The translations under genes and the position numbers were made by a program. A stretch of 46,950 nucleotides of DNA, taken from NCBI GenBank assembly GCA_963593905.1, contig CAVBBL010000022.1:1-46950 (forward strand), in the 5' to 3' direction. This document shows, piece after piece, positions 1 through 8,119 of the stretch. This DNA comes from CAG-791 sp963593905 (lineage in GTDB: Bacteria > Bacillota > Clostridia > Lachnospirales > Lachnospiraceae). How positions within the stretch are numbered: the stretch's first letter is position 1; every line of letters starts with the position of its first letter. A model generated the notes under the pieces. That model worked only from the letters and a program-made list of their open reading frames with translations. It did no database searches and was not told the origin of the DNA.

Positions 1-157
1 GAAAACCGGGGCTATTAATTTAACTAATCTGGGACATTTTCAAAAATGCTTGACACAAATAGATTCCGTAAAATTTATAAAATAAATCTAAACGCCTACT
101 ATACAGATGTCATCCAACCTTGAGAAATTTCGCAATGCTAAGCACACCTTGCGCTAA

Positions 158-203
158 CAAAAAAAGGACAGCATAGCACATCCATGCCATGCTGTCCTTC
201 CGG
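158..203 (-). terminator. Intrinsic terminator of the DUF6465 gene
   Basis: On the minus strand an AAGGACAGCAT arm pairs with ATGCTGTCCTT around a short loop and is followed by a run of seven U. It lies about 40 bases after the stop codon of the DUF6465 gene. Confidence 0.85.
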
Positions 204-242
204 TATGTATTACAAGATCATCTCTGCAGTCTTATCTGAAAA

Positions 243-758
243 CTAGATTGTAAAGCTTCCCATCTCTTCGCCGTTGATTACATAGTATACCTTGTTCTCT
301 TCCGGCTTTACATAAAGCTCTACCTTCTTAAAGTCTGCTTCCTTCTTCTGCAGGTCATATACCCAGATATCCTTTGCAGAAGCCACCAGCTGCTCTGTGC
401 TGTAGCTCTTGGATGCATACTGAATCGTCACGCTCTCCTCCACAGCGGCCTTAGCGACGCTCTTCTTTACAGCAGCAGTCTTCTTCTCTACTGTCTTCTT
501 CACTGCAGCAGCCTTCTTCTCTACTGTCTTCTTAGCTTCCTCTGCCTTTTTCTCCACAGTCTTCTTAGCCTCTTCCGCTTTCTTTACCACTGCCTCTTCT
601 GCAGCCTTTGCGTTCTCTGTTGTCTTTTCTGCGTTCTTCTTTGCTGTCGTCTTAACAGGAGCTTCGGTTGCAGGAGTTGCTGCCGGTGCTGCCTCAGACT
701 TCAGAGTTGCTGCCTTGACTGTTGCAACGGGCTTTGCACTTTCCTTCTTACCTTTCAT
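243..758 (-). CDS. DUF6465 family protein with Lys/Ala/Glu repeat linker
   Basis: A 171-residue protein. The start at 758 is chosen because TAAGGAGG lies just upstream; a longer reading frame runs into the hairpin repeat in the leader and has no ribosome site. Residues about 15-45 are Ala/Thr/Pro rich. Residues about 50-105 carry repeated units of the type KKAEEAKKTVEKK, predicted to form a charged helix or coiled coil. The C-terminal ~65 residues form a compact beta-rich domain containing IWVYDLQKK and KVYYVINGEE, which I associate with DUF6465, a family common in Lachnospiraceae. The helical stretch resembles phasins or histone H1-like tails, so nucleic-acid or granule binding is conceivable, but no function is established. 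It has its own promoter and terminator, so it is monocistronic and probably well expressed. Confidence 0.8.
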   Translation of the reverse strand: MKGKKESAKPVATVKAATLKSEAAPAATPATEAPVKTTAKKNAEKTTENAKAAEEAVVKKAEEAKKTVEKKAEEAKKTVEKKAAAVKKTVEKKTAAVKKSVAKAAVEESVTIQYASKSYSTEQLVASAKDIWVYDLQKKEADFKKVELYVKPEENKVYYVINGEEMGSFTI

Positions 759-772
759 AATTACCTCCTTAT

Positions 773-872
773 GCCGCAATTCGCTGCGGCACCGCAATGC
801 GATCATGCATTGATGACGTTTACAGCATCAACGCAGTCTAAAGGAAATGCATAGGAGCATTTCTTTCAAACT
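773..872 (-). repeat. Hairpin cassette copy a (leader of the DUF6465 gene)
   Basis: In the mRNA sense it holds three successive stem-loops. The first is GAAATGC/GCATTTC. The second is GTTGATG/CATCAATGC with the GTAAACG loop seen in other copies. The third is GCCGCAG/TTGCGGC, lying 2-3 bases before AAGGAGG. The third module of the full cassette (the GGAGAA stem) is missing. It belongs to the same family as the leaders of ftsH, trpX and the lipid kinase gene. Confidence 0.75.
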
Positions 873-912
873 TTTCCTTTCGCACATCATGTTTTCCCTG
901 ATTACGACCATC

Positions 913-941
913 AGTGTAGCGCAATTTAGTGTAAAAGTCAA
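913..941 (-). promoter_or_regulatory. Sigma-A-type promoter of the DUF6465 gene
   Basis: On the minus strand TTGACT and TACACT are separated by exactly 17 bases. Transcription would start near 905 and run through the hairpin cassette into the DUF6465 gene. Confidence 0.7.
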
Positions 942-1020
942 TTTATGCGCTGTTTTCCGGTGTTTTGAGCGGTGCCGCGCTGCAGTTTCTGTTCATACGT
1001 CGAACAGAACCGTAATCGGC

Positions 1021-1064
1021 AGCATATACATATATAGATAGCATATATAGATAGCATATATACT
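1021..1064. repeat. Short AT-rich tandem repeat
   Basis: A 15-base unit containing ATAGATAGCATAT is repeated about twice, with a partial third unit. It sits in the non-coding stretch 807-1407, which otherwise holds only a hairpin cassette, a promoter and the 248-bp element. Confidence 0.6.
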
Positions 1065-1089
1065 ATGATATGTTCTGTGTCACCCGGTC

Positions 1090-1337
1090 ATGCACCGGAG
1101 CGCGGCAGATGTCTCGCACCGTGCACTTTGCGCCGTTTTGCTAAGATTCGCCTCTCGCCTGCGGATGGCCGGCCCTTAACTCGCATCCCCGCCTGATGCG
1201 GGGATGCTCAGACAGGCGGGCCTATCGGGCGCGCTCTGAAAGCGCGTCCGATACCATCCTACGGCTTCGATGCAAACCTAAGCAAAACTGGCGCGCAGTG
1301 CAAGGGATGCGAGCCATTCTGCCGCGCCCCGGTGCAT
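1090..1337 (+). repeat. 248-bp long-hairpin element, copy A
   Basis: The ends ATGCACCGG and CCGGTGCAT are perfect complements. Inner arms CTCGCA/TGCGAG, GCACT/AGTGC, GCGCC/GGCGC and GTTTTGCT/AGCAAAAC continue the pairing. Central hairpins include GCATCCCCGC/GCGGGGATGC and TATCGG…CCGATA around AGCGCG arms. Copies B (21764) and C (41038) share this structure with compensatory base changes. It is non-coding in my view. It lies 3' of uppP and 5' of the DUF6465 promoter. Confidence 0.85.
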
Positions 1338-1407
1338 TACATTTTGCAATGCGTTATATTTTGCAACACATTGCATTTCGCCAATTTTTAATCAATTCTC
1401 TTCTGCT

Positions 1408-2250
1408 TTAAGCTCTTGCGATTAGTCCAAAATAGAGGATTACCAGTGCGCCCAGAATGATGCGGTACCAGCCGAAGGGTTTAAAGTCGTGCTTTCTGAT
1501 GTAGCTCATCAGGAAGCGGATTACCAGCACAGATACTGCGAAAGCAACTACCATGCCCACCAGCAGGATGGCCATTTCCATGCCTGTAAAGTTAAGGCCG
1601 TATTTCAGGATTTTTAAAAGGCTCGCGCCGAACATGACCGGGATAGCCAGCACGAAGGTAAACTCCGCTGCCACCGTGCGGGATACGCCGATGAGCAAGC
1701 CGCCTACGATGGTAGAACCGGAACGGGAAGTGCCGGGAAATACAGCGGCGATCAGCTGAAAGATGCCGATGATCAATGCCTGCTTATAGGTCAGCTGGGA
1801 GAGTTCTGTCACCTGAGGCTGCGCATTTTTATTGTGATTTTCTACTATAATAAAGGCGATACCAAAGAGAATCAGCATAATGGATACACAGATCCAGTTA
1901 TAAAAGTGGGCATCCAGCCAATCATCCAGTGCCAATCCCACCACTGCCGCCGGAATGCAGGCTACCAATGCCTTTGCCCAGAGCTGCAGTGTTTCCTTTT
2001 TCCATACTATTCTGGTCACCTTGCGGTGCTTGTAAATGCCAAGGGGCCAGATGGTATTCCAGTACAGAATCACCACCGCCAGGATAGCGCCCAACTGGAT
2101 CACCACCAGAAACATGCTCCAGAATTCCTCAGAGACCTGGAGCTTTACGAACTCATCTAACAGGATCATATGTCCCGTGCTGCTGATGGGAAGCCATTCC
2201 GTAACACCTTCCACAATACCGAATAAAACTGCTTTTAAAATTTCTATCAT
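1408..2250 (-). CDS. uppP: Undecaprenyl-diphosphatase UppP (BacA)
   Basis: A 280-residue polytopic membrane protein that dephosphorylates undecaprenyl pyrophosphate to recycle the lipid carrier for peptidoglycan and other wall polymers. Residues 14-29 contain the family motif EGVTEWLPISSTGHM, and the second active-site motif PGTSRSGST lies near residue 170. About seven to eight hydrophobic segments are visible, and the length is normal for the family. The start at 2250 follows AGAGGT, which overlaps the stop codon of the upstream aminotransferase gene (stop ends at 2253), so the two are very probably translationally coupled. High expression of this protein is known to give bacitracin tolerance in other bacteria; here it is simply the housekeeping copy as far as the sequence shows. 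Confidence 0.95.
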   Translation of the reverse strand: MIEILKAVLFGIVEGVTEWLPISSTGHMILLDEFVKLQVSEEFWSMFLVVIQLGAILAVVILYWNTIWPLGIYKHRKVTRIVWKKETLQLWAKALVACIPAAVVGLALDDWLDAHFYNWICVSIMLILFGIAFIIVENHNKNAQPQVTELSQLTYKQALIIGIFQLIAAVFPGTSRSGSTIVGGLLIGVSRTVAAEFTFVLAIPVMFGASLLKILKYGLNFTGMEMAILLVGMVVAFAVSVLVIRFLMSYIRKHDFKPFGWYRIILGALVILYFGLIARA

Positions 2251-2252
2251 AT

Positions 2253-3449
2253 TTACCTCTCTGTGCCGTAGACTTCTTCTGCGAACCGGCGAAGCACCGG
2301 GATCGAACGTTCCACCTTTTCCGTGTCGATGCAATATGCCATGCGGAAGTAGCCGGGGGCTCCAAAGCCCGCAGCCGGCACTAGAATCAGATCATATTCC
2401 ATCGCTTTTTTGCAGAATGCCACATCGTCCTCTTCCAGTGCCTTAGGGAAGATGTAAAAGGTGCCTGCCGGCTTCTGCACCGTAAAGCCGATATCCTGTA
2501 AAGCCTCATAGAGCAGATTTCTGTTGCGCTCATAGACGCTTAAATCCGCCGTATCATCCACTGCCTCCGCCATGGCCAGCTGAATCAGCGAGGAGGGGCA
2601 ATTGTGTCCGATTCCTCTGGAAATCTGTCCACAGACAGCTACCAGCTGATCTGCCTGCTCACAGGCGGGATTCACAGCCACATAGCCAATTCGCTCTCCG
2701 GGTACTGACAGGGATTTGGAGAAGGAGTAGCAGGTCAGGGTATTGTCATAAAATTTCGCCGCATAGGGCACTGTCTTGTGATCAAAGCAGATCTCCCGAT
2801 AGGGCTCATCAGACAGCAAAAAGATGGTATGACCGTATTCTGCAGATCTCTCCCGCAGCAGCTGTGCCAGCCTCTCCAGCGTTTCCTCTGTATAAACTAC
2901 ACCGGTGGGGTTGTTGGGGGTGTTGATCAGCACCGCACCGGTCGTCGGGCTCAGCATTTCTTCGAAAGCTTCGAAATTGATCTGGAAATCCGGGAACTGT
3001 GCCGGCACCACACGGATATTGGCACCGGTGGTATTGATATAAGGAATATATTCCGGGAAAAAGGGTGCAAAGACGATCACTTCTTCCCCCGGCACTGTCA
3101 CAGCCCGCAGGGCATGGGCCAGCGCACCTGCTGCACCGGAAGCAGGAAAGATATGTCCTGCTTTATAATCCATATCAAATCGCTGATTTAAGGATGCCGC
3201 CACTTTTTCCTTTACACTCTCCAGACCAAGGCTGGGACTGTAGCCGTGGAGCTTCACAGGATCCTCTTCCTGCAGCAGGCGAATCGCTGCTTTCGTGAAG
3301 GAGTCCGGTGCGGGAACAGAAGGATTACCCAGACTATAATCAAAAACATTTTCATAGCCGATTTCCTGTCCCCGTCTGGCTGCATACTCTGCCATGTCAC
3401 GGATGACAGACTTATTCTGCAGCATATTCAAATAATGTTGATTCAGCAT
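2253..3449 (-). CDS. Class I/II pyridoxal-phosphate aminotransferase
   Basis: A 398-residue fold-type I aminotransferase of the aspartate aminotransferase superfamily. Visible motifs are NNPTGVVYT (cofactor/substrate loop), LSDEPYREI (Asp-x-x-Tyr contacting the pyridine ring) and SFSKSLSVPGERIGY (Schiff-base lysine), with a conserved Arg near the C-terminus in FRMAYC. The start at 3449 is favoured by GGAG seven bases upstream; an in-frame start 45 bases further up falls in the leader repeat. The amino-acid substrate cannot be read from sequence. It forms a two-gene operon with uppP. The leader carries a diverged hairpin cassette (copy f). Confidence 0.92.
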   Translation of the reverse strand: MLNQHYLNMLQNKSVIRDMAEYAARRGQEIGYENVFDYSLGNPSVPAPDSFTKAAIRLLQEEDPVKLHGYSPSLGLESVKEKVAASLNQRFDMDYKAGHIFPASGAAGALAHALRAVTVPGEEVIVFAPFFPEYIPYINTTGANIRVVPAQFPDFQINFEAFEEMLSPTTGAVLINTPNNPTGVVYTEETLERLAQLLRERSAEYGHTIFLLSDEPYREICFDHKTVPYAAKFYDNTLTCYSFSKSLSVPGERIGYVAVNPACEQADQLVAVCGQISRGIGHNCPSSLIQLAMAEAVDDTADLSVYERNRNLLYEALQDIGFTVQKPAGTFYIFPKALEEDDVAFCKKAMEYDLILVPAAGFGAPGYFRMAYCIDTEKVERSIPVLRRFAEEVYGTER

Positions 3450-3462
3450 AGTAATCTCCATT

Positions 3463-3620
3463 CCGCAGGCGCTCTGCGCCGGAGAAATCGTCAATCAAGC
3501 CACTGATTTTCTATTGGTTGATTGACAATCATGGCTACCGGTGACGCCTGCGGCACCAATAGCTGTGTGAAAACAATGAGGATTAACAGTTCTCATTTGA
3601 CATCGAGCGTATTTTCACAC
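3463..3620 (-). repeat. Hairpin cassette copy f, type II (leader of the aminotransferase gene)
   Basis: In mRNA sense it begins with a long stem with GTGTGAAAA/TTTTCACAC ends and an inner AATGAG/CTCATT stem. A CTATTGGTG/CACCGGTAG stem follows, then CAATCAA/TTGATTG, then a GGCGCAGAGCGCC hairpin next to the GGAG site. Copy g at 18580 has the same order with different but complementary bases. Confidence 0.65.
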
Positions 3621-3664
3621 TGCATTTCTCTCCGCTGTCCTGCATAAGCCGACAGCTAAGTCGT

Positions 3665-3693
3665 ATTTTATCATAGGAAATGTATTCCGTCAC
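3665..3693 (-). promoter_or_regulatory. Candidate promoter of the aminotransferase-uppP operon
   Basis: On the minus strand GTGACG and TAAAAT are 17 bases apart, just upstream of hairpin cassette f. The -35 box is a 4/6 match. Confidence 0.45.
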
Positions 3694-3803
3694 GAAAAAG
3701 CCTCGTTATGACAGTTACAGACCGAAAGAATGGCACCTGTCAACATTCTCCGACGCACGATTCCCTGACAGGTATACGTCCGGGCTGTACATACCTTCTC
3801 ATC

Positions 3804-3830
3804 TTGCGGTATGTAAAAAGAAGGTATAGT
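3804..3830 (+). promoter_or_regulatory. Candidate promoter of the LTA synthase gene
   Basis: TTGCGG and TATAGT are 15 bases apart, a short spacer. An inverted repeat ATACCTTCT/AGAAGGTAT (3791-3828) brackets the region, and three iterons follow directly downstream. The remaining leader to 4133 shows nothing else. Confidence 0.4.
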
Positions 3831-3841
3831 ATACATGTTGC

Positions 3842-3893
3842 GAAAATCTACAGCGTGCAGAAATCTATACACTGTAGAAATCTACACGCTGTA
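3842..3893 (+). promoter_or_regulatory. Three 17-18-bp direct repeats, operator-like
   Basis: Three consecutive units of the type GAAATCTACACGCTGTA occur at 3842, 3860 and 3877. The first and third also read as inverted versions of each other (TACAGCGTG versus CACGCTGTA). They sit just downstream of the putative promoter, a position that suits a repressor or response-regulator array. No regulator is assigned. Confidence 0.55.
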
Positions 3894-4133
3894 AAATTCA
3901 CAGCCATTTTGGAAGATTGGTAACTATTCCGCATCCAACGTGATTTCCCTACGAGCAGTCATTCGCGTTGCAATGCGGCAAGTGCCGGCCAGATACAAGG
4001 ATTGCATATAAGGCACAGATACAGGCAGGAGCGTCTCTCCCATATCCTGATCATGATAGCAATCTCGTAAAAAGACAAAGCAGCAGTCTGCCCTCCGCGA
4101 AATACCCGGGGCAACTGCGCGGAAACGAGGAAA

Positions 4134-6836
4134 ATGAATATTTTTAAGAAAAAAAAGAAACAGCTGTCCGCAGAAGCAGCGGCAGAAACTTCCCTTTTGC
4201 AATTTGCATCTTTGGATGATGACAGCAGCAAAGAATCCCCGGATCAAGACAAGGTGGAGAAGGAGAATTCTGCAAAAGTGTCCTCTTTTTCTCCGTCTGC
4301 AAACGCCACAGTGAAGGCTTCTCCCGATCAGGCGACAGAAACAACGGAGAATAGTGCAGAAGAGGATACATTACCGGCAAAATCGCACCATTACCTGTGG
4401 CCAGTTCTCTTCTTTCCTGCCGCTCTTCTCTACCATGAGTTGCTTTTGCACTTTTTTGACGGCGCTTCTTTTTCCGTGCTGCCACTTTTTTATATCCTGC
4501 TTTTCTCCGTAGGGACAGGCTTGTTACTCTCGGCGATCCTGGATTTGCTGCCTCCTGCTCCGGCCAGAATCCTTTCCTATTTTCTGACCTGGTTCTGGAC
4601 GGTATTTACCTGTGTGGAGCATTGCTGCAAGGGATACTTTAAAACCTACTGGGGCCTTGGCTTTATCACCCAGATGACCGGCAATGTCATGGGTAATTTT
4701 TCTTCTCTTGTTCTGGAAATCGTGAAAACCCAGATTCCCTTTATATTGCTGAGCCTTATTCCGCCGATTCTCCTCTATATTCTCCGCGGCAAGGTGATGC
4801 CCGGTCATAAACTCAGCCACAGGATTCGGCTCCTGGCATTAGCTGGCTTTTTACTTTTGCAGATCGCAGGTTCCGCCCTTTGCCGCACCGGCAGCTATAG
4901 TGCCGATTACACCTATCACTACGCCACGGATCGATCTGTTTCTCTCTTTGGTCTGTCTGCCACTCTGCGTCTGGAGTTGCAGTACAGTCTTCTGGGACTG
5001 CCGGATGCACCGGAAATCGATCTGGCCGGTCTGGATGCTGCCGCCAATGCCGCTGCAGGATCTTCCGGAGAAAATGCAGATAATAGCAGCGATGGGCCCG
5101 GCAATGCTGCGGATGTATCCGGTAATGACGCAAAGGATTCTTCTAAGCAGACTCCCAAAACTTTCGGTTACCATGAGATGGATCTGGATTTTTCCGCCTC
5201 TTCCTCTCTGGCTGATCAAAAGACCCTGGCAAAGATGAATCAGTATTTCAGCAGCATCACTCCCAGCCAGGAGAACGAATATACCGGCATGTTTGAGGGG
5301 AAAAATCTCATCCAGATCACAGCGGAAGCCTTCTGTCCTTATGTGATCAGTGAGGATCTGACCCCCACGCTCTACAAGCTGACCCACGAAGGGTTTGTTT
5401 TCACCAATTACTACCAGCCCGGATGGGGACAGTCCACCACGGGCGGTGAATTCGCCGCCATGACCGGCATCATTCCCACATGGATCAATAACAATCTGAG
5501 CTTCTATGTCAGCTCCAATGATTACATGCCCTTTGCACTGGGCAATCAGTTCCGGGCTCTGGGCTACAAAACGCTGGCCTACCATGACAATTCCTATACC
5601 TACTATAATCGTAATCTGACCCACCCTAACCTGGGCTATGATTTCTACGGACTGGGCAACGGCCTTGACCTCACTGTCAACGGCAAAGACTGGCCTTACT
5701 CTGATTTGGAAATGATGGAATTGACGGTTTCCGACTATATAGACGATTACGTCAAAAACGGCACGCCTTTTCATACCTATTATATGACTGTCAGCGGACA
5801 CGCCAACTGGAGCTGGGGCTCTGACGCCATGGCAGCCAAGAACAGAGAGGCGGCAGAAGCGGCCTATCCCGATGCATCCCAGCCGGTGCAGGGCTACATT
5901 GCCGCCAATCTGGAACTGGAATATGCGCTGGAATATCTGATGCAGCAGCTGGAAGCGGCTGGAATTGCCGATGATACCGTGATTTGTCTCACCGCTGACC
6001 ACTATCCCTACGCGCTGGTGACTGACGAAGCTGATTACTACCAGGAGCTCAGCGGCACGCAGGACAGCGAACTGGATATTTCCCGCTATCGCAATACGCT
6101 GATTCTGTGGTGCGGCAGCATGGAAGAGCCTGTTACCGTGGATACTCCCTGTTCCTCCATTGACATCAATCCTACTCTGAGCAATCTTTTCGGACTGGAA
6201 TTTGATTCCCGGCTGATGTCCGGTCATGACATTTTTGCCAAGAATTATGATGCCTCTCTGCCATCCACCTGCATGCCCCTGGTCATTCTACCCACCACAA
6301 GAGGCAACAGCTGGATCACCGCAGCAGGCACCTACGATGCCAAGACAGGCACTTTCACACCTAATGAGGGCATCACGATATCCGACGATTATGTGGAAAC
6401 GGTAAATTCTCTGATCGATGCCAAGGAGCAATATGCCAGACTGATGATCCAATACGACTACGCCGGCACCGTATTACACAAGCAAAAAGTCACAAAGGAT
6501 ATCACCGCCGGCAGCACCTCCACGGGCAAGAACCAATCCGCAGATACTACAGCGGAAGAAGCAGGCACCTACGCTTCCGAAAATGCCCAGAATACCGACG
6601 CAGGCGCTGTCACCGGCACCTCGGTGCCGGGCACTGCTGCTAATACGCCCTCGCAGACAACCGATGCCGCCACTACTGTGCCCGCTGCGCAGACGCCGGA
6701 TGCCACAGCCGCTGTGCCCGCCGCGCAGACGCCGGATACCGCAGCCGCTGTGCCCGCCGCGCAGACGCCGGATACCGCAGCCGCTGTGCCCGCCGCGCAG
6801 ACGCCGGATGCCGCAGCCGCTGTGCCCGCCAATTAA
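4134..6836 (+). CDS. LTA synthase family phosphoglycerol transferase (sulfatase fold) with repeat tail
   Basis: A 900-residue membrane-anchored alkaline-phosphatase-superfamily enzyme. A charged cytoplasmic N-terminus (~85 residues) precedes about five membrane segments (residues ~85-245), then an extracellular sulfatase domain from about 395. Visible active-site elements are ITAEAF (metal-binding Glu), GQSTTGGEF with Thr435/Thr436 as the nucleophile candidate, MTVSGHANW, and TADHYPY (metal-binding Asp-His). These match the pattern of LtaS-type enzymes, which polymerise glycerol phosphate from phosphatidylglycerol outside the cell; the exact polymer is not proven. The C-terminal ~150 residues are Ala/Thr/Pro-rich and end in four 12-residue repeats (VPAAQTPDTAAA type), probably a wall-spanning tail. 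GAGG lies five bases before the start. The gene is monocistronic with a terminator behind it. Confidence 0.88.
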   Translation: MNIFKKKKKQLSAEAAAETSLLQFASLDDDSSKESPDQDKVEKENSAKVSSFSPSANATVKASPDQATETTENSAEEDTLPAKSHHYLWPVLFFPAALLYHELLLHFFDGASFSVLPLFYILLFSVGTGLLLSAILDLLPPAPARILSYFLTWFWTVFTCVEHCCKGYFKTYWGLGFITQMTGNVMGNFSSLVLEIVKTQIPFILLSLIPPILLYILRGKVMPGHKLSHRIRLLALAGFLLLQIAGSALCRTGSYSADYTYHYATDRSVSLFGLSATLRLELQYSLLGLPDAPEIDLAGLDAAANAAAGSSGENADNSSDGPGNAADVSGNDAKDSSKQTPKTFGYHEMDLDFSASSSLADQKTLAKMNQYFSSITPSQENEYTGMFEGKNLIQITAEAFCPYVISEDLTPTLYKLTHEGFVFTNYYQPGWGQSTTGGEFAAMTGIIPTWINNNLSFYVSSNDYMPFALGNQFRALGYKTLAYHDNSYTYYNRNLTHPNLGYDFYGLGNGLDLTVNGKDWPYSDLEMMELTVSDYIDDYVKNGTPFHTYYMTVSGHANWSWGSDAMAAKNREAAEAAYPDASQPVQGYIAANLELEYALEYLMQQLEAAGIADDTVICLTADHYPYALVTDEADYYQELSGTQDSELDISRYRNTLILWCGSMEEPVTVDTPCSSIDINPTLSNLFGLEFDSRLMSGHDIFAKNYDASLPSTCMPLVILPTTRGNSWITAAGTYDAKTGTFTPNEGITISDDYVETVNSLIDAKEQYARLMIQYDYAGTVLHKQKVTKDITAGSTSTGKNQSADTTAEEAGTYASENAQNTDAGAVTGTSVPGTAANTPSQTTDAATTVPAAQTPDATAAVPAAQTPDTAAAVPAAQTPDTAAAVPAAQTPDAAAAVPAN
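6678..6830 (+). repeat. 36-bp coding tandem repeat in the LTA synthase tail
   Basis: Four 36-bp units (6678, 6714, 6750, 6786) plus a 9-bp partial unit encode VPAAQTPD(T/A)AAA. Units 2 and 3 are nearly identical at the DNA level, so copy number may vary between strains. Confidence 0.9.
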
Positions 6837-6852
6837 GTTACGTCTGTTCAAT

Positions 6853-6905
6853 AAAAAATCTCAGCAATTTCTTACTCCAAAAGAAAGTGCTGAGATTTTT
6901 TTATT
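6853..6905. terminator. Bidirectional terminator between LTA synthase and manA
   Basis: AAATCTCAGCA pairs with TGCTGAGATTT. The stem is flanked by A-rich sequence on the left and a T run on the right, so it can stop transcription from both convergent genes. Confidence 0.85.
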
Positions 6906-6996
6906 TATTCTTTTTACTCCCTGGGATATTCCTACGTTTTCACTTGGGATATTCCTGTGTTGCTTCTGACTTTCCGCCGTCATCCTGATGCTCTCT

Positions 6997-7974
6997 CTAC
7001 ACCACCGGTGCAGACAGAATCACGGTCATATCCCCTTCAAAATCTGCCGCCTCATAATCATAGGGAAGGAGGAAGCTCTCACCCTTTTGAAGCTCGTAGG
7101 TCTCTCCGCTGCAGATAACCTTGCCGCTGCCCTCTGCCACCGTTACGATCCAGAAGGGTGCTTCTTTGGTAAAACTGCACGCCCCCTGCACCTTGAGCTT
7201 GTCCACACGATAGAACTTGCAGGAAACCATTTCCAAAGGCTCATTGACAGCACTGCCTTCTGTGTGCAGCACCAGGTCATCCATAGCCGGCGCCGGAATG
7301 GTGGATACGTCTATACTCTGCTGCACGTGGAGCTGACGGGGCTTGCCATTCTCCAGACGTCCGTAGTCGTAGACCCGATAGGTGACATCGCTGGACTGCT
7401 GGGTCTCCAAAAGCAGCACGCCGGCTGTAATGGCGTGAATAGTGCCGGGCTCTAACTGAATAAAGTCGCCCTTTTTCACCGGCACCTTCCGCAGCAGTTC
7501 ATCCCACTGTCCCTTGTCGATCATGTCCGTAAATTCATCTCTGGTTTTGGCATTGTGTCCCAGAATCAGGTAACCATCCTCCGGGCAGTCCAGAATATAC
7601 CAGCACTCTGTCTTTCCCTTGGAGCCATTCTCATGCACCGCCGCATAAGCATCATCCGGGTGTACCTGAATGCTCAGATTCTGTCTGGCATCAATGATCT
7701 TGGTAATGAAGGGAAAGCCTCCCTCTCTCAAGTCAGCCGGCAGCTCACCGAAGAAATCCGGTTCCTTCTCCCAGAACTCCGATAAATTCACATTCTTAAG
7801 CGGACCGCTCTGGGTAATGGATTCCTTCTGCGGATAGGCGCTGACAGCCCAGCACTCTCCGATTTCTCCCTCCGGGATGGTGAAGTGAAAATCCGTCTCC
7901 AAACGTCTGCCGCCCCAAATCCTCTTTTCAAAGTAGGGACCTACGAATACAGGAAGTTTATATGTCTTGCGCAA
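6997..7974 (-). CDS. manA: Mannose-6-phosphate isomerase, class I
   Basis: A 325-residue cupin-fold enzyme interconverting mannose 6-phosphate and fructose 6-phosphate. The N-terminus YFEKRIWGGRRL and the zinc-site region IQVHPDD with downstream GxIHA (PGTIHAITAG) are typical of type I isomerases. A TTG start at 7974 is chosen because AAAGGAG lies six bases upstream; a further TTG at 8019 has no ribosome site. It is the last gene of the mannan-oligosaccharide operon, where it would pass mannose released by the phosphorylase, after conversion to the 6-phosphate, into glycolysis. A phosphomannomutase is not present in this window and must be encoded elsewhere. Downstream it converges on the LTA synthase gene. 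Confidence 0.93.
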   Translation of the reverse strand: MRKTYKLPVFVGPYFEKRIWGGRRLETDFHFTIPEGEIGECWAVSAYPQKESITQSGPLKNVNLSEFWEKEPDFFGELPADLREGGFPFITKIIDARQNLSIQVHPDDAYAAVHENGSKGKTECWYILDCPEDGYLILGHNAKTRDEFTDMIDKGQWDELLRKVPVKKGDFIQLEPGTIHAITAGVLLLETQQSSDVTYRVYDYGRLENGKPRQLHVQQSIDVSTIPAPAMDDLVLHTEGSAVNEPLEMVSCKFYRVDKLKVQGACSFTKEAPFWIVTVAEGSGKVICSGETYELQKGESFLLPYDYEAADFEGDMTVILSAPVV

Positions 7975-8053
7975 TGCAAACTCCTTTCTCTCCTCTGCGT
8001 AATATAATACCTGGGTCAAAAGATCCGAAACTCCGCCGAAGTCTTGCTCTCGT

Positions 8054-8104
8054 GAGGAACTCCAGCCTTATAGGATAAGGCAGGTTCTGCTTTGGATATT
8101 CCTC
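8054..8104 (-). other. Intercistronic hairpin between the GH130 gene and manA
   Basis: GAGGAA/TTCCTC arms enclose a perfect GCCTTAT/ATAAGGC stem-loop. There is no U run, so it is more likely an mRNA stability or processing element than a terminator. Confidence 0.5.
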
Positions 8105-8119
8105 AAACGTTCTGCTTTA

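Noticed and set aside
50..80. A plus-strand TTGACA with AT-rich sequence 18-19 bases downstream
   Set aside because: No good -10 box at the right spacing and no gene follows on that strand.
1196..1411. A 71-residue frame within the 248-bp element, with a matching frame in copies B (21822-22097) and C (41014-41226)
   Set aside because: The frame is carried by the repeat, has no ribosome site, and the copy-to-copy changes preserve stem pairing rather than the protein. I treat the element as non-coding.
4851..6227. A 458-residue open frame antisense to the LTA synthase gene
   Set aside because: It lies entirely opposite a well-supported gene, has no family motifs and no ribosome site.
6474..6851. 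Repeat-rich frames in the other five phases across the LTA synthase tail
   Set aside because: Any tandem repeat with a period divisible by three is open in several phases; the sense frame continues the enzyme.
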